Assembly (NCBI GenBank): GCA_914767715.1 | Contig: OU612075.1 | Span: 11,346,001-11,410,000 of the forward strand | Direction: 5' to 3' | Length of the DNA: 64,000 nt | Origin: Membranipora membranacea | Lineage: Eukaryota > Bryozoa > Gymnolaemata > Cheilostomatida > Membraniporidae | Part shown: positions 25,690 through 38,859 of the stretch, piece by piece | Layout: every line of letters begins with the position of its first letter | Position numbering within the stretch: the first letter of the stretch is position 1 | Notes under the pieces: model-generated | The model's input: only the letters and a program-made list of their open reading frames with translations | Told to the model about the DNA's origin: nothing | Databases searched by the model: none | Translations under genes and position numbers: made by a program

Positions 25690-28600
25690 AAAACAATCTC
25701 TCTCTCTAAAAGTGGCCTATATGCAGGAGGATAGAGTATCCAAAAACCTGTATTTCTTCGGTGATTAAAACTTAATAACAACATTTTTAGATATTTAGAC
25801 TTCATAAATCACGATGAAATTCTGTGTCCTGAAGGAAGGTATCATGAATGTTTGATCATTGAATTGAACAACCAACTTTGTTGTGTTACAAAAAATCAAA
25901 TTAGTACTTTGTCCTGACATGTTTACCAATTTATCTTAAAGGTGAGAGTTATGTAATGTTCGATATTCAAATATTGATCATTATATATCTTTTCTCATTG
26001 TTTTAATGATATATTTATTACAATGATTTCAGAAGTTGCGAATTTAATTTTGTGATATTATTTCTCTTTTTTGTCTCTATCCTAACTGTGGGAACTGCTC
26101 CAACAAAATTATATGTCATTCATAGTCCAATCTGTTCAGGGCCTCTTAAAGTGAGGGTCAGCCGTCAACACAACCCATTTGCAGTGGAGCTTTTTAACGT
26201 GAGAACAGAAACTTCAATAGGTAGTCAGCCCTGTCACCCCGATATCTCAGTCAGTAAGCTGTAATTCACTGGATTAACCAATGCTTGGCGGGTGCTTACC
26301 GAGGTCTTCATATGAGACTACAATTACCAAACTCAGTTGAAAAGACAACCATGCTGACCAAATAAACATTTGTTCTGCATGAATTCACTTGTATGACTGG
26401 CCCAGAGATTTCCAGTAAAAGAAAGTAGGCTGCGGTATTGAAAAGGACATATTGATTTGATAATGAAATTCAGTGGTAGAATGTTATATCGCTTAATAAA
26501 ATAATATTGACTGAAAGAAATTCAAATAAGAATGAGAAACTTTGAGTACTAGAATTAGTGCCATTGCAGAAATAGTGTATTTTACTTTTTATACTTTATT
26601 TTTGGCTGATAATAGTCACACAGGTGACAAAAAAGACCATGCCATTAAAAGAAAATAATAGAAAAAGCATCAAGAGAATCTTACAAATAGACTTTTAAAG
26701 CATAGTGATGATCGTGTATAATTATTGAGGAGACGTACATTAATCTTTGTGGGATTGAGGGATGAGTTGATGTAATATATGGTGATTGTTTTTTATTTTG
26801 GCTACTTATTTTAAGCAGGATACCTCAAGGGGTGTAGCAAGTCTCATCATTCAAATAGAAGACAACTACTAATTCACCTAACCGAAAAAGCCCGAGAGCA
26901 GGGTTTAACCTGTATGGCGGGTTTTCAACAAGCTTCATCTCATTTCTGTAGCTATCAGGTAGTTTGGATTTAAGCTAGGTGAAATAAATTAAGGTTTTTT
27001 GCAGTTTGTGAGTAAGAAAGGACATAAACATGTGACAGAGGATAGTAAAACAATATAATGAATGTGAGCTATGTGGAAATTGGTTTATCTTTGGATCAGG
27101 TGGTTCTGCAGCACTCAGATTGTTTATACTGGGAGAAATAGCAGACCTACATAGACCAACAAGGTGATTCTTATATTGGATAGAGCTTATTTTAGTATTA
27201 CTGTCAGACACCCTGCTAAAAACCACCAATTCAATTGATCTTTGATAGCCTTGTCTCCAAAGCCTGATTTTTATACCATACAAACCTGCCGGTTTACAAC
27301 CTGTCAAACCTTTATGGTAGAGTTGTGAAGAATTGATTGACAGGTTGATTAAAACACTCAGTTTTTCGTCAAATCTGCGAGCAATATTGAAATTAAATTA
27401 TTATAATAGTATTATAACTGAAACTAGGGTTTTAAGGATGTCCGGTCTGACTCAACTCATTACAATCAATAGAACAAGCCCACCTTAAAAGACTGTTACA
27501 AATAACTAACTTCCTCATGCAAGACGTGTCTCTTTACACAGCTATCAGTTCAGTGTCAAGTCCTCTCCACTAGCTGCAAGCCTTTAGGGTGACACTACCA
27601 GTAATATAATCTTTGCAATCTAGCTGTCCTCATGAGTATAAATGTTGTGCTGTTAAGAGCCATAAGTAAAAGTTTTTCTTTCTGGTGTACCTCCCTACAT
27701 TTTCTTTTTTTATTTTTTTTTCTTATCTTAAGTATACAAAATATGGTAGGTTAAATTTTTAAGTGTTTAGATGGTTTTTAGTGTTTTATGATTCATCAGT
27801 GTGGAATATGATATTAGTCTGCACTATATGTTTGCCGCTATGTGACTGACTGGTTTATGGCTGAGTCGTGATATTTATTCCTTTGTAATCAAACATGCGA
27901 ATTTGAAGTTGCCTTCACTTTGTCTGAGGCCAGGCCGCTCAAAAGTCATGTTTAATGGCTATAAGAATTCGGCGATTATTCAATATGACAACAGGCACAA
28001 TTGAATTTGTTTATGCGTTTCTACTGGATATCCTTCATCTCAAAATGAGCCCAGAAGCTAAAGTTAAGACTTCATTACAAAATAAAGTACAGTTGTGAAA
28101 TACCCTTTACCAGTGGTTCCTACATATCGTAGCAGCGGGTGGATTGTGTATACCCACAAATGAGTGTAGCAAAAGTAGAGAGCTGAGCCTAGCATACATG
28201 CGCCCCAGCATGCAATCACATGAATCCAACATGCATTCAGACAAGCACACTTTGCCTGCCATTGTACTCCTTTGTTCACCAAACAAAAGGCCTTTTGTTA
28301 CACAACTCTCATAGGTGCATTGGGGCATGTCTCCCTGACATCGGCCCCAAGGGCCTATCCAACATACTACAGCATAGGTGTACTTTATTTTGTAATGTTA
28401 TCAAAGTAAGGCCTAAGCTCGCTATTGTCTGTTGCAAGCATTGCCTAGGGGGCAATAAACATACAAAGATGTCATCTACATACATTTTGCTCATAACTCT
28501 ACAATTCAAAACTTTGGAAGCTTGTATTTTGATTGACCCACATTCTGAGGTGGAAAAGATCTCTCTGTTCTCACCAGTATTTAAAGGGTCCAATTTAATG

Positions 28601-29100
28601 CCTCATTACTCAGCTCTCGCAGGTCCAATGGGTCAGTTTAGAGCTTGTTTTAAAGCTGGAGAAAAACTATACTGATTCCAAGCCTAATTTTGTGAATCAT
28701 TTGAGAGAGTTCCCGATAGATGTTAATAGTGCTTGTGTTCCTAAGTTTCCGCCATGCATTTTTTTCAACAAGTTAGTGCTATATTTCTTTCCAGAAGTTT
28801 ATCACTCCACTGGGTCCCAACTTGTCAAGCAGGTCTTTTATCTTACTGTTTCATAATGATGCATAAAACACCCCCAAAATGAAGCATTGTTAGTGTCAGA
28901 GTGATTCATTGACATAAGATTTCGAATTGGTGTTGACTAAGTTTAATTCTGAGCACTACTATATATTGTATTCATACACTATTTTAGAATGAATTGTTAT
29001 GCTGGGTCATGGTTCAGTGGATGAACAATGGCAGTCAACTCAATTGGACCAAAATGTCTTAAAATGAGGAGCTTCACAGTATGAGATGGTGATTCCAATA
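25690..29100. other. No supported gene
   Basis: Several open frames of 70-150 codons occur (for example 28,220-28,675 plus), but none shows a known domain, conserved splice pattern or paralogue in the window. A frame at 26,052 begins with a hydrophobic signal-like stretch but has no further support. Confidence 0.4.
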
Positions 29101-29113
29101 AACATGGTGCTAC

Positions 29114-29226
29114 TAGTCTAAGTGCGAAGACTCCAAGGCGCAGAGAGTTACCTGCGCCAGTTATCAAACTCCTTAATAGCTGGCGCAGGTAACTCCCTGC
29201 GCCTTTGAGTCTAAGCACTTAGACTA
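29114..29226. mobile_element. 113-bp MITE with perfect 9-bp target duplication
   Basis: The terminal inverted repeat TAGTCTAAGTGC / GCACTTAGACTA is perfect over 12 bp. It is flanked by the direct repeat TGGTGCTAC at 29,105-29,113 and 29,227-29,235. The interior is itself largely palindromic (AGTTACCTGCGCCAG and its complement). A 9-bp target duplication fits Mutator-like elements best; hAT elements make 8 bp. Confidence 0.9.
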
Positions 29227-29338
29227 TGGTGCTACAAACCATCAGCTCAATGCTATTTGTAGGTTATGGCCTATGTAAACTGTTCAAATGATATGATCTC
29301 AACTAAAAATGAATTCTTCTGATATAGCGTAACCACTC

Positions 29339-29448
29339 ATGCTGCCTTCACTCATTTCACCTTCCAATGGCCATATTACCTGTCGATGGCCATTGAAAGG
29401 TGAAATGAGTGAAATGGCCATCGACAGGTAATATGGCCGAAAGCAGCA
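29339..29448. repeat. Interlocked inverted repeats
   Basis: Two inverted-repeat pairs overlap in the order A-B-A'-B'. A (29,349-29,373) pairs with about 29,387-29,411 with one mismatch. B (26 bp, 29,370-29,395) pairs exactly with 29,413-29,438. An outer ATGCTGC/GCAGCAT pair encloses both. The two hairpins are mutually exclusive in part. Confidence 0.85.
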
Positions 29449-29449
29449 T

Positions 29450-31200
29450 ATACACTGTGCGCAAATCCATTGTATGTAGCATTTTGCTAACACACTTGCC
29501 TGGATGGGTCCATTCACTCCATTTACACTTCATAATCCAATATTAAAATATTGCTTTGCAGTGTCCTCTTCCTTGTGTATGTGATATTTCCTGCTTACCT
29601 TTTATTCTTCTCTTCCCTGATCATATTTTAAGATTGAGTTGATGAATTAACCACTTCACAACGGGCCATCCCCATAGCAGCATTACGACCTCAAGGAGCA
29701 GCAGATTGGCCCTCTATTTGACACAAGTAGGCCAAGATATGTTTGTCCAAACCTGTTTATTTCCGAAGGTAAGAACTGTAATTCATTACATTTAAAGACT
29801 AATACTCCCGGCACCTCTGTGTAGAATTCTTTGTGTCTACCGTTTTCATGGTCATTCTGATTATGCCTCCTGGATATCCTCTATTTTTATTCCATTTCAG
29901 CATTATTGGGGCGCAGCAGTGATGGATGTTATCCAATCCTTCAACAGCATACCCCATATTGACTAAGCTACAATGGTCACTATTCTGCCATATGAACAGT
30001 GTATAGTTTCCAAAAATATTATAATTGTGTCTTCATGTACACCTGGACCAGATTTGTAACATTATAGCCGTGTGAACTATCAGAGAAAATGTTGTTTTTT
30101 TGTTTATCTTGCCATCATGTCTCATATTGTGGTCAATACAGATATTTTGGGAGTTGTCTCTTCTCATAGATAGAGCGGGTAACTCCTCTTTTTTCTTTGT
30201 TTTTATTTCAGAGGTTTTTTTCACTGACATCTGAGACTTTTCTGAACTGTGCAGTACTACCTACCCAGGAGATGAGAAGTGAAAGCGTAACACACATTGT
30301 TACATTATACTATTGACTGTGGCGTGCATGCAATGTTTGTACATCACCCATTTGTATATGTTGCTATTTATTTGCAGATCAAGCATTCTATTATGAGAAG
30401 GACCCCAGTGAAAGAAGCAACGTAGTAATGTATCAAGAAGGAAATCCATTTCAATATTTGCTCTACTTTTTGTTGATGCCATAAAAATCATATTAATTTT
30501 TTGTAATTTTATTTTCTTGATTATTTCTCTATTATTTATTAATATTCAATATTATGGTTATAACCAAATTTTTTTGCCTAAAATGTTTATTTAATATTTA
30601 ATAATATTAATAGCATAATTTAAGTTTGGTGACTTTATCCACTCATGCTGTCACTGGATTTAACAAGACAATAAAACTGAGTAACATTTTATTAGAATAC
30701 ATTCAGTCTATAAATAAATATTCGCTGTGATTTCTATTTCTTGCATATTTATCCACACTGCATCAATCTGAATTTTATATTACAGTGCCAAAGGTTTGTC
30801 TGTTTACGTACACCTTAGCCTGCCTTGAAAGGCTTTGTTTATTGTGGTGATGGGAGACCCCCACACCCCCACCGAACGAAGCTTGTCAAGAAGAGATGCC
30901 AAGGGTAAACATTAAATCTGGTAATGCTGAAAATATAACTTCTTCGCATGTACTGATATAAGAAATTCACAGAGCCAGATTAAGATGTATGAAATAAGTT
31001 CCCTCAAGATCAATTGAATAACAATTTGCTGCTCCATAACACATATACACTGCCAAAACCGGCGTCCCAAAAGAACTCAAATCAAGCTGAAGCATTTTAG
31101 TATGCCCATCTTGTCATGTGTGCTATGGTAAACAGAGAAAGCTGTGCCAGCTCCAGCTATCGTTTATATTTTTGGTCACAAAGATAATACATAACCTGTA
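29450..31200. other. No supported gene
   Basis: AT-rich sequence with short frames only. Nothing was recognised on either strand. Confidence 0.4.
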
Positions 31201-31204
31201 GTGT

Positions 31205-32160
31205 TAATAAGTAGGGTTATAGCCAGTGGCTGTTGCGTAAAAATGGGATGATTTTAGCGTTATAAGGCCTGGCTGTTATGGAATTGAGAGCGTAAGTTTG
31301 GCGTAGTTTAGTGTTAAGTTTGTGTAAAAACCAGCCAACTCCTGGCGTAAACAAGTGTGGAGGTTGCGTAAAATGAGGATAATTTTGGCGTAATTTCCTG
31401 TGGCTTTTGTGTAAAAACATAATAATTTTAGCTTTATTTGGCCTGGCTGTTGAGAAATAAAGGGGGTGATTTTGGCGTAATTTAGTGTTGATTTTGCGTA
31501 AATACATACCAAATCTTGGCGTAAACAAGTGTGGAGGTTGCGTAAAATGAGTATGATTTTGGCGTAATTTACTGTGGCTGTTGTGTAAAAACATAATAAT
31601 TTTAGCTTTATTTGGCCTGGCTGTTGAGAAATAAAGGGGGTGATTTTGGCGTAATTTAGTGTTGATTTTGCGTAAATACATACCAAATCTTGGCGTAAAC
31701 AAGTGTGGAGGTTGCGTAAAATGAGTATGATTTTGGCGTAATTTACTGTGGCTGTTGTGTAAAAACATAATAATTTTAGCTTCATTTGGCCTGGCTGTTG
31801 AGTAATAAAGGGAATGATTTTGGTGTAATTTAGTGCTGGTTTTGCGTAAACACAGACCAAATCTTGGCGTATACATGTGTGGAGGTTGCGTAAAATGAGG
31901 ATGATTTTGGTGTAATTTCCTGTGGCTGTTGGTAAAAACAAAATGATTTTAGCTTCATTTGGCCTGGTTGTTGAGTAATAAAGAGGGTGATTTTGGCATA
32001 TTTCAATGTTGACTTTGCGTAAACACATACCAAATCTTGGCGTAAACTAGTGTAGAGATTGCGTAAAATGAGGATGATTTTGGTGTAATCTACTGTGGCT
32101 GTTGCGTATAAACATGATGATTTAAGCTTTATTTGGCCTGGCTACAGGGTGCAATTTTAG
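31205..32160. repeat. 174-bp higher-order minisatellite
   Basis: The landmark GGCCTGG recurs at 31,266, 31,440, 31,614, 31,788, 31,961 and 32,135, a spacing of 173-174 bp. Two central units are almost identical. Each unit splits into four related parts of about 43 bp built on TGTTGCGTAAAA and ATTTTGGCGTAATTT, so it is a four-part higher-order repeat. Because 174 is divisible by 3, long open frames of 219 and 250 codons run across it on the minus strand with a 58-residue period; these have no start context or domain and are taken as a by-product. Confidence 0.9.
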
Positions 32161-32279
32161 TGTAATTCAGTGTTGAGTTTGCCTAAATACAGGCCAACTC
32201 TTTGTGTAAACATGTGAAGTTTTTGGGTAAAATTAGTATGATTTCTGGGTGTTGGTGTTGCTGTTGTGGTGTGATTTTT

Positions 32280-32500
32280 GTGTATTTCTAAGATACCTGT
32301 TGAGTAAAATGGGTGTAATTTTAGTATAGCTGCTGTGTAAAATGGGTGTAATTTTAGTAAGCTGTTGCGTAAAATGGGTGTAATTTTAGTAGAGCTGCTG
32401 TGTAAAATGGGTGTAATTTTAGTAAGCTGTTGCGTAAAATGGGTGTTAGTTTAGTAAAGTTATTGCGTAAAATGGGTGTTATTTTGGTTATTTTGGTGTG
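32280..32500. repeat. Short-unit relative of the minisatellite (about 33 bp)
   Basis: Units reading (GC)TGTTGCGTAAAATGGGTG then TAATTTTAGTA repeat about six times at 32-34 bp spacing. GCTGCTGTG and GCTGTTGCG variants alternate, giving a two-unit (about 66 bp) period. The core word is shared with the 174-bp array next to it, so both come from one monomer. Confidence 0.8.
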
Positions 32501-35500
32501 ATTCAGTGTGCTTTCACATAAACACAGGCTTTAAGTCAAGGGATGGTGTTTGTTGCCTTCAGGCAGGATGTATTGTGGCTCTTGGGAATAGAGCAGGTGA
32601 AATTATGCGGTGTTTTCAGGTGTGGCTTTCGCGTAAACACACAGTGATTTTTACAAAAATAGTGTTGATATTGTGGTGATGAATTTTGTATGATTCAGAG
32701 GGCCTGTTGCTCAAAAAGGTGTTATTCTAGCATACATCAGAATTACAACTGTGTTATTGAGTGTTATTTTCCTTAAAGTGTGACTCTTAAATTAACTATG
32801 AGTCATTCATGTAGTATTTATTGATGAATGCATTGAGAAATTCATAGTAAACAAACTTGATGCTACCTATTGCATCATGAAGGAAGAATGCTGACAGTAG
32901 CCTGTCCTAAATCCGCTGCAGTTTCAGGTAGGCTATATGCGGACACTATATACTCAAGTTATACTCTTGCTCCAATTTGTCAACCTTCAAGAGTCAGTCG
33001 CTGGAATTTCTCAGTTTTAGTCAATGTGATAATATTCTTAATAATTATTTTTTCCTGTTTTGATTGAGCTATATGAAGCATTTCTAAAAACAAGCTAGAT
33101 CATCCTTATCAACACAATATAATGTGATTCCTCAGTAAAACATTGTTATGGAGAAATTATAAATATAAATAAGTTAGATTCCTATTCAATATCATTTATT
33201 CATAATAACAATAACAGCTTCCAAAAAAAATCAAAACACATTTTTTGCGCAACTTGATGGCAGTGTATTATGACCAGGACTGCTACAGATCATAATTTTA
33301 AATACAATGGGAGAAAACATGACAAAACAACAGATTGAAATCACTTTGTGCAGCGCAACCAACCAGTTCTGGTTGATTATTTTTTTATTGTAGAGACTCA
33401 ACTATTTCAAATGTGCATGGGTTTCTATGATGCAGTGTCATAACCCTGAATTGGGAAAAATTAGCCTCCAATGGTGAAAAGTAAAGTGGTCAAATGGGCT
33501 ACTTTATGGCTCTGTTGCTATGGTTTAGGGAGACTAGAATCTCGGAGAAGGTCCGCAAGAAGTGTGGATTGTAGCTTGAGATCGACATTTTGTGGTGAGA
33601 TACGCTGCGTTGTATTAATTATCCTCCTTATATGTAGTGGATTTGTATTGCAGAGCAACAGTGTCATATTGGATTCTCCTTGGGTGAGCTTACACTAACA
33701 ATCTACAACGAAGACAATATCGGTTTTGAATGCAATAATTGAAACACTTCTGCCATGTGAAATCAAGGATAAATTGCTATACATCTACTATCGATATTAG
33801 TGAGGCAATTTTCTAACAGAGGGTGGGGGGAGGGGTTACATGTCTGTTTTAAAGCAATCACTAGGCTAGATTTTTGGGATTGGACACTCTTTGTTGGAGA
33901 GCATACCAGTTGGCCGTAAGACTTGTTGAGCAAATGTGACTTGTGATACAGTTGACGGGAAATCCCAGGGATGTATCGTTGGACTTTAAAGTGGTGGGGC
34001 TGGACGGGGTGGGTGCGGAAGGGGCCTTTTTGGCCGGGATGGCCAAATTGGCTGAGGTTGAGCATGGCTGGGCTAAAAATGAAGTATCTAAGGGGCGTTT
34101 TCTTATGATTTATTTCAAAAATATCATTCTGTATCGGAATTGATGCCTTTGTTGAAGAGTAAATGGATAGTGGAGCTACCTAACTCTGATATCCAACTGT
34201 AGAGACCAGCTTGTATGGATAAAGCTCCATTTTATCCCCCACTGAACTACACATCACCATCAAATATCACTGAATCAGGAGCTATTGGTTTAGGTATCGT
34301 GGCTCGGTTCATCCTCTAAAGATTGGAACCTGAACTTCTTTTTTGCTGCAAAACTGTATCTAGATTTTCTTTTTAGAGGCCTTCTCAACTGCCAAAGCGC
34401 CTAGTACCTAACCAATCTTGTGACCAGGACCAGGAGACTTTCCTGTAATTAACAGTCACGGTAAACGTAGTTAAATGAGAACACACTGCAACTGTCAGTA
34501 TTTTCTTTCAATGGTGATATGTACAATGAGTTGGCCTTGGCCCAATGCCTGAAAGGCCTGCTTTTAGTCAAACAATACATGCTTAAAAGCACAACAACCT
34601 TAGTTTCCAAGATTGCTGTTATCGAATAAGGCCTGTCACTGATATGCCACTCGGGGCTGTTCAAAGGATGTCTATTACCAACCAAAACAGTACTTAACAG
34701 TGGGAAAATCAATTAGTGCTTCGCGATATTGCTAGCAAAGAAAAACAATATATTGGACACAAATTATATTGAGATCGACTGTTTTCAAAATTGGAATTAA
34801 TCACAGTTTGGTAATGCAAGTTTCTAGACAGACAGGTCGATATAAGGTAAATCTAACGTCTTCCAATAATCCAGGGGAAGACAACCATTATTTAAACATT
34901 GTCTCATCGTCTATCATGCCATATATTATCGAAGAAGTGAAATGGAACCTAATATTTATTTTTACCCACTGATACCTCAAACATATTGCAGAATCAATTA
35001 TAACATTGAACCAAAATATGGCCTCAATCAAAATTCACCCCGCTTGATATTGACTCATATCGACCAATATCGTTTATTGTGCAACGCTACATAAAAGTAG
35101 GTAAATATTGTAACGTTAAGCTATTTGATGATCCCTATCACTTCATTGGGGTGATTTTATCACACACATACATACAAACACACACTTATGTATGTAATGA
35201 AGTGCTCTGAGTCGCATTCGAAATCTAGTTGGGTTTTTCCTCACTGTCCTTCAACTGTCAGGTGAAGGAGCCATTCTGAAGTGTATGTATATGTTTTGGT
35301 AGCACCGCTTTAGAAGAATTTATCCAGAACGGTAAAATCACCTACTGTAACCTTATTATTTGAGAGTCCAAAGTATCGATGCAGGATTTTTTTTTGTAAC
35401 GGTTACTATGTTACTTACCAAAATTACTAGCAGTTAATTTAAAAATGTTGTCTGTGAAAATGATAATATCTGTTACCATTAGTTAGTTTGTATGCGCTAT

Positions 35501-38345
35501 ACATATTGTGTCTATCACAGAATTTCCTTGTCTTTGATAAATTAACTTTAGGAATTTGTACTTTATATTAATTTATGAGTACGAGGAGCCTAAAATAGGT
35601 GCCCTAAAATCAGAAACAGCACACAAAGCAAACAGTGGTCATGAACTAGTTTGTATTTGCCATGTGAGAAGAACACGGTAAATAATCACCTTGGTTAGAC
35701 AGACAAGCCTATGAAAATAAATATTTATAATCATATTTTTACCTGTCTTTCTTCCTTTATCCGTCTACAGTTTCTAGCAAAGTATCACAGCTGTGACTGC
35801 CAGTACTGAACTGCATTTACTTTGACAAAGTTCTAAGTGCATAGCTTGTTCCATGCCTCAACCCTGCTTGACAAATGGAAAGAAAATGACTAGTAAGCAG
35901 TTACACTTTGATTATAACCACATCAAGCTTTCGGAGGCTTTCAGCACATGGATCAATAGCTGAGTGTAAGACAATTAGTCAAGAGCAAAGGTCACTCAAA
36001 TATCATAAAGAACCACAATCTAGTTGCTAGTCTGAGCCCCCCATACTCTTGCCCACCGTCCGACGGCCCCCCCCCCCCACTAGTTTCTATCTATAACTTA
36101 ATGGGTAGAAAGTAACCAAGTATTCACTGTTAACTTTTCTATTATATGGCTGGTGCACATTGTCCTAGACAGGCATCCCAGATAGCCATCCCAGACAATG
36201 TGAAGATTGAATTTGCAGAATCCCAGCTATAAAAATGTGTCAGGGACTACAACGGGAAAGTTTGACAGTTACAAACTTTGACGTGTGTAGCATTTAATTA
36301 GGTATATGTGAACATAATGACAGGATTATCTGTGACTAATCAACAAGCTTGACCTATATAATCCTAACAAAACCTCACAAAACCTAACACTTTCCCTGAC
36401 AAAAACCTAATTGTTAATCTGGGATGAGTTTTGCAATGTGAACATAATCAAGTAGTCAACAAGTTATGCTGATTCAGCTGAAATATGAGGCGTTATTTTA
36501 TCTGCAGGCAAAGTGTGGACCTAAATTATACCAGTTATTCATCGAAACAAAGCCAGGAATAAAAGAAATTATTGATTTATTATAGGAAATAAATGACTTT
36601 AGGTTTTAAATACATAAAAGCACAAAAAAGTGTTTCTGTTTCTATCACTATGTCATAATGCAATGGTTATGATTGGTTTTTGGCATTTTGATGACCTTCC
36701 TCTTTCATATTATTTAACAATAACGGTTATAAATTGTTTAAATATGTATTTTGATTATTATTGAGGTTGTCTCCTATTTGTTAAGGGGAGGACAATCCAT
36801 TGGTTCATATTTAGGAGGAAGCGCATTTTGAATGAACAATGCTGCAGCTCATTCGAAACTGCTTTTGTCTCACTAAAATCTTAAATCTAATATTTGTGTT
36901 ATTTTCAGGGGTAAAGAAATATGGCTAATCACGAAGTCACGCCGAAAATCATATAATAATATGTGATTTTTGGGAAAATCTTTGAAATTTTATTTCAAAA
37001 ATTTTCCCCAACTTCAGAATATCGTGCATTCCAAGGTGTATGTCTTAATATCATATATAGCTATAAAGAGGGGACAACTTGACCGATTGAGAAATGTTTC
37101 AACTGTGTCAAGAGGCTATTTAAAATGATGCCACAGTGCACTTATGTAGAGAGAGACCTTCAATAAGATACCAAATATCGGACGACGATTCTATAGTTTA
37201 ATGTAGAGACACGTGGTCAGCTAAAATTGACTTATTCACATACTCACAGTTGGAGAGCTTCCAAGCTGCTAAAGGTTGACAGCACAACATCAAAAATTGT
37301 TCTATGATGTCGCGTCTTAAAATTAATGCATTAAGGCTGTATTATCATAGTGGATGGCGAAATCAAATTGATTACAAGGTGATATTTCTAAATCAAGTCG
37401 AAATGTGCCAGGTTTTGGATAACACCAATCAATCTGCTTGCAGAGTAGAAGCACATTTCAGGTTGAGGTCCAGACCTAACATTGATATTGATTGACATTC
37501 GGGGTGTCTTGCATCACAGTGGACAGTTCCGTGCGTAAAAATCACTTTTGATTATTTGAACTAGTTTCAACTATCATTGTTGAGTATTGTTTTTATTCCT
37601 GAATGATTTCAGTCAGGAAATTAAACAGACCAGGTAATAGCTACCTGCATTGTTACATTGTTCGTATGCATTGCTGGGTATGAGTCGATGCATAGGACTA
37701 CTGATCGTTGTTATTACCGAACACATGCCTGTTACCCAACCTCTGCTCTATCAGTAGGAGAGCTTTAATGCTTTGTCTCAAATTGTGGCTGATTTCGAGA
37801 ATACAAAACAGGGTAAAAGTTTTTAAATCTTTATTGCTGAATCAGTTGCAAGCTGGTAACAAAGAGAATAAAGGTTTAGAAAGCTACGTTTTAAGATTCC
37901 GGGTATTTTCTATAAATTGACAGCGGTTATGACAACTATCTTGACGTATTGATGTCGACCATGTTAGCCATATTCACTCATCTTCTACACCTGAAAGCCG
38001 CGGCCATCCTTAGCCAAAAGTCCTTGTGCATTCCCCCGGAGTCCTGGAATAAGAATTATAGAAACTTGAAAGATAAAAAACAATGTTTGTAGGTTGAAAA
38101 TAAAATGTCTGAAGTTTCAATAGGCCTCACAATGAGCTTGGTCCATGGTGGTCCCTGGTGGTCCATTTACATAGGCTTTCTTCTCAATCATCATTACATG
38201 TCAGGACAAACTACTAAACAATTCATGGTAGCGGAGATAGGTAAAGGGGGGCAGAATTATAAAAGCTATATTTTCTGGCATCGGTACAATTCTTTTGATA
38301 ACATAATGAATGATTGATTGAATTAGGAAAGTAGTGAGTGATCAC
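32501..38345. other. No supported gene
   Basis: There are short frames, AT-rich runs and a poly-C run near 36,066-36,078. No family match, tRNA or paired repeat was found by eye. It may hold further exons of the Kunitz gene that are too short to recognise. Confidence 0.35.
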
Positions 38346-38349
38346 TTAC

Positions 38350-38517
38350 CAGAATCTGTTAGCATGCCCTCCACATCCGCCATAAATGAAATGTTCACAC
38401 CGTGCTGTGTCCGAGTTGTAATAATAGCTAGGAAAGTAAGCTGTGCAGTGAAATCCATCACCTGCATCCCTCATAGGTAGACTGCAGATGCATTTTTGGT
38501 TGCATTCGTCCATAGTC
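38350..38517 (-). CDS. Kunitz (BPTI-type) domain exon, 56 codons
   Basis: A single 168-bp exon with acceptor CACTTTAG and donor GTAAGT, phase 2 at both ends. It opens with the tail of one Kunitz domain (TMDECNQKC). It continues with most of the next one: [34 protein letters not shown] and NRFW. The cysteine spacing, the YGGCxG core and the aromatic pair match protease-inhibitor Kunitz domains. The reactive-site P1 residue (the residue after the Cys in GxC) is His-flanked GFHC and not the Lys/Arg of trypsin inhibitors, so a different protease or no inhibition is likely. A symmetric exon of exactly one domain length is typical of multi-Kunitz secreted proteins. Neighbouring exons were not found in the window. 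Confidence 0.75.
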
Positions 38518-38859
38518 CTAAAGTGCAAAGGTCAGTTTTAGTAATATATTCATGAAGAAAAAAATCATTTTGCATTGCACATGGAAATTTTCGGGTGCTG
38601 ATGAAGCATTTTTGTTTTTTCTTGTACTGTGTAAACAGCCACATAATTGCTATAAGGTTTTTGTTGTTCAGCACCAAACCCCATCATCCACCTTACTCTC
38701 CCTCAAGGCTAAATGAAGGCCAAACTTCAATGAAACAAACAATAACAATAAAATTACAAAAATTGATGCGTTTCTGAATGGGCACTAAAAACCGTCGCTA
38801 GCGACGGGTGTTGTAAGACAAGTTGTAGGACAGGTCTTACAGCTTAAGGCTTCTACAGC

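Noticed and set aside
26052-26264. 70-codon frame with a signal-peptide-like start
   Set aside because: One hydrophobic stretch in AT-rich DNA is weak evidence; nothing downstream supports a secreted protein.
28220-28675. 151-codon plus-strand frame
   Set aside because: No domain, no splice context, no paralogue, and several other frames are open over the same bases.
31217-32033. Minus-strand open frames of 219, 250 and 67 codons
   Set aside because: They run over a 174-bp tandem repeat whose length is divisible by three. Two overlapping frames stay open equally well, which points to periodicity and not coding.
32280-32500. CRISPR-like regular repeats
   Set aside because: The units abut with no unique spacers, and the context is an animal genome; this is a minisatellite.
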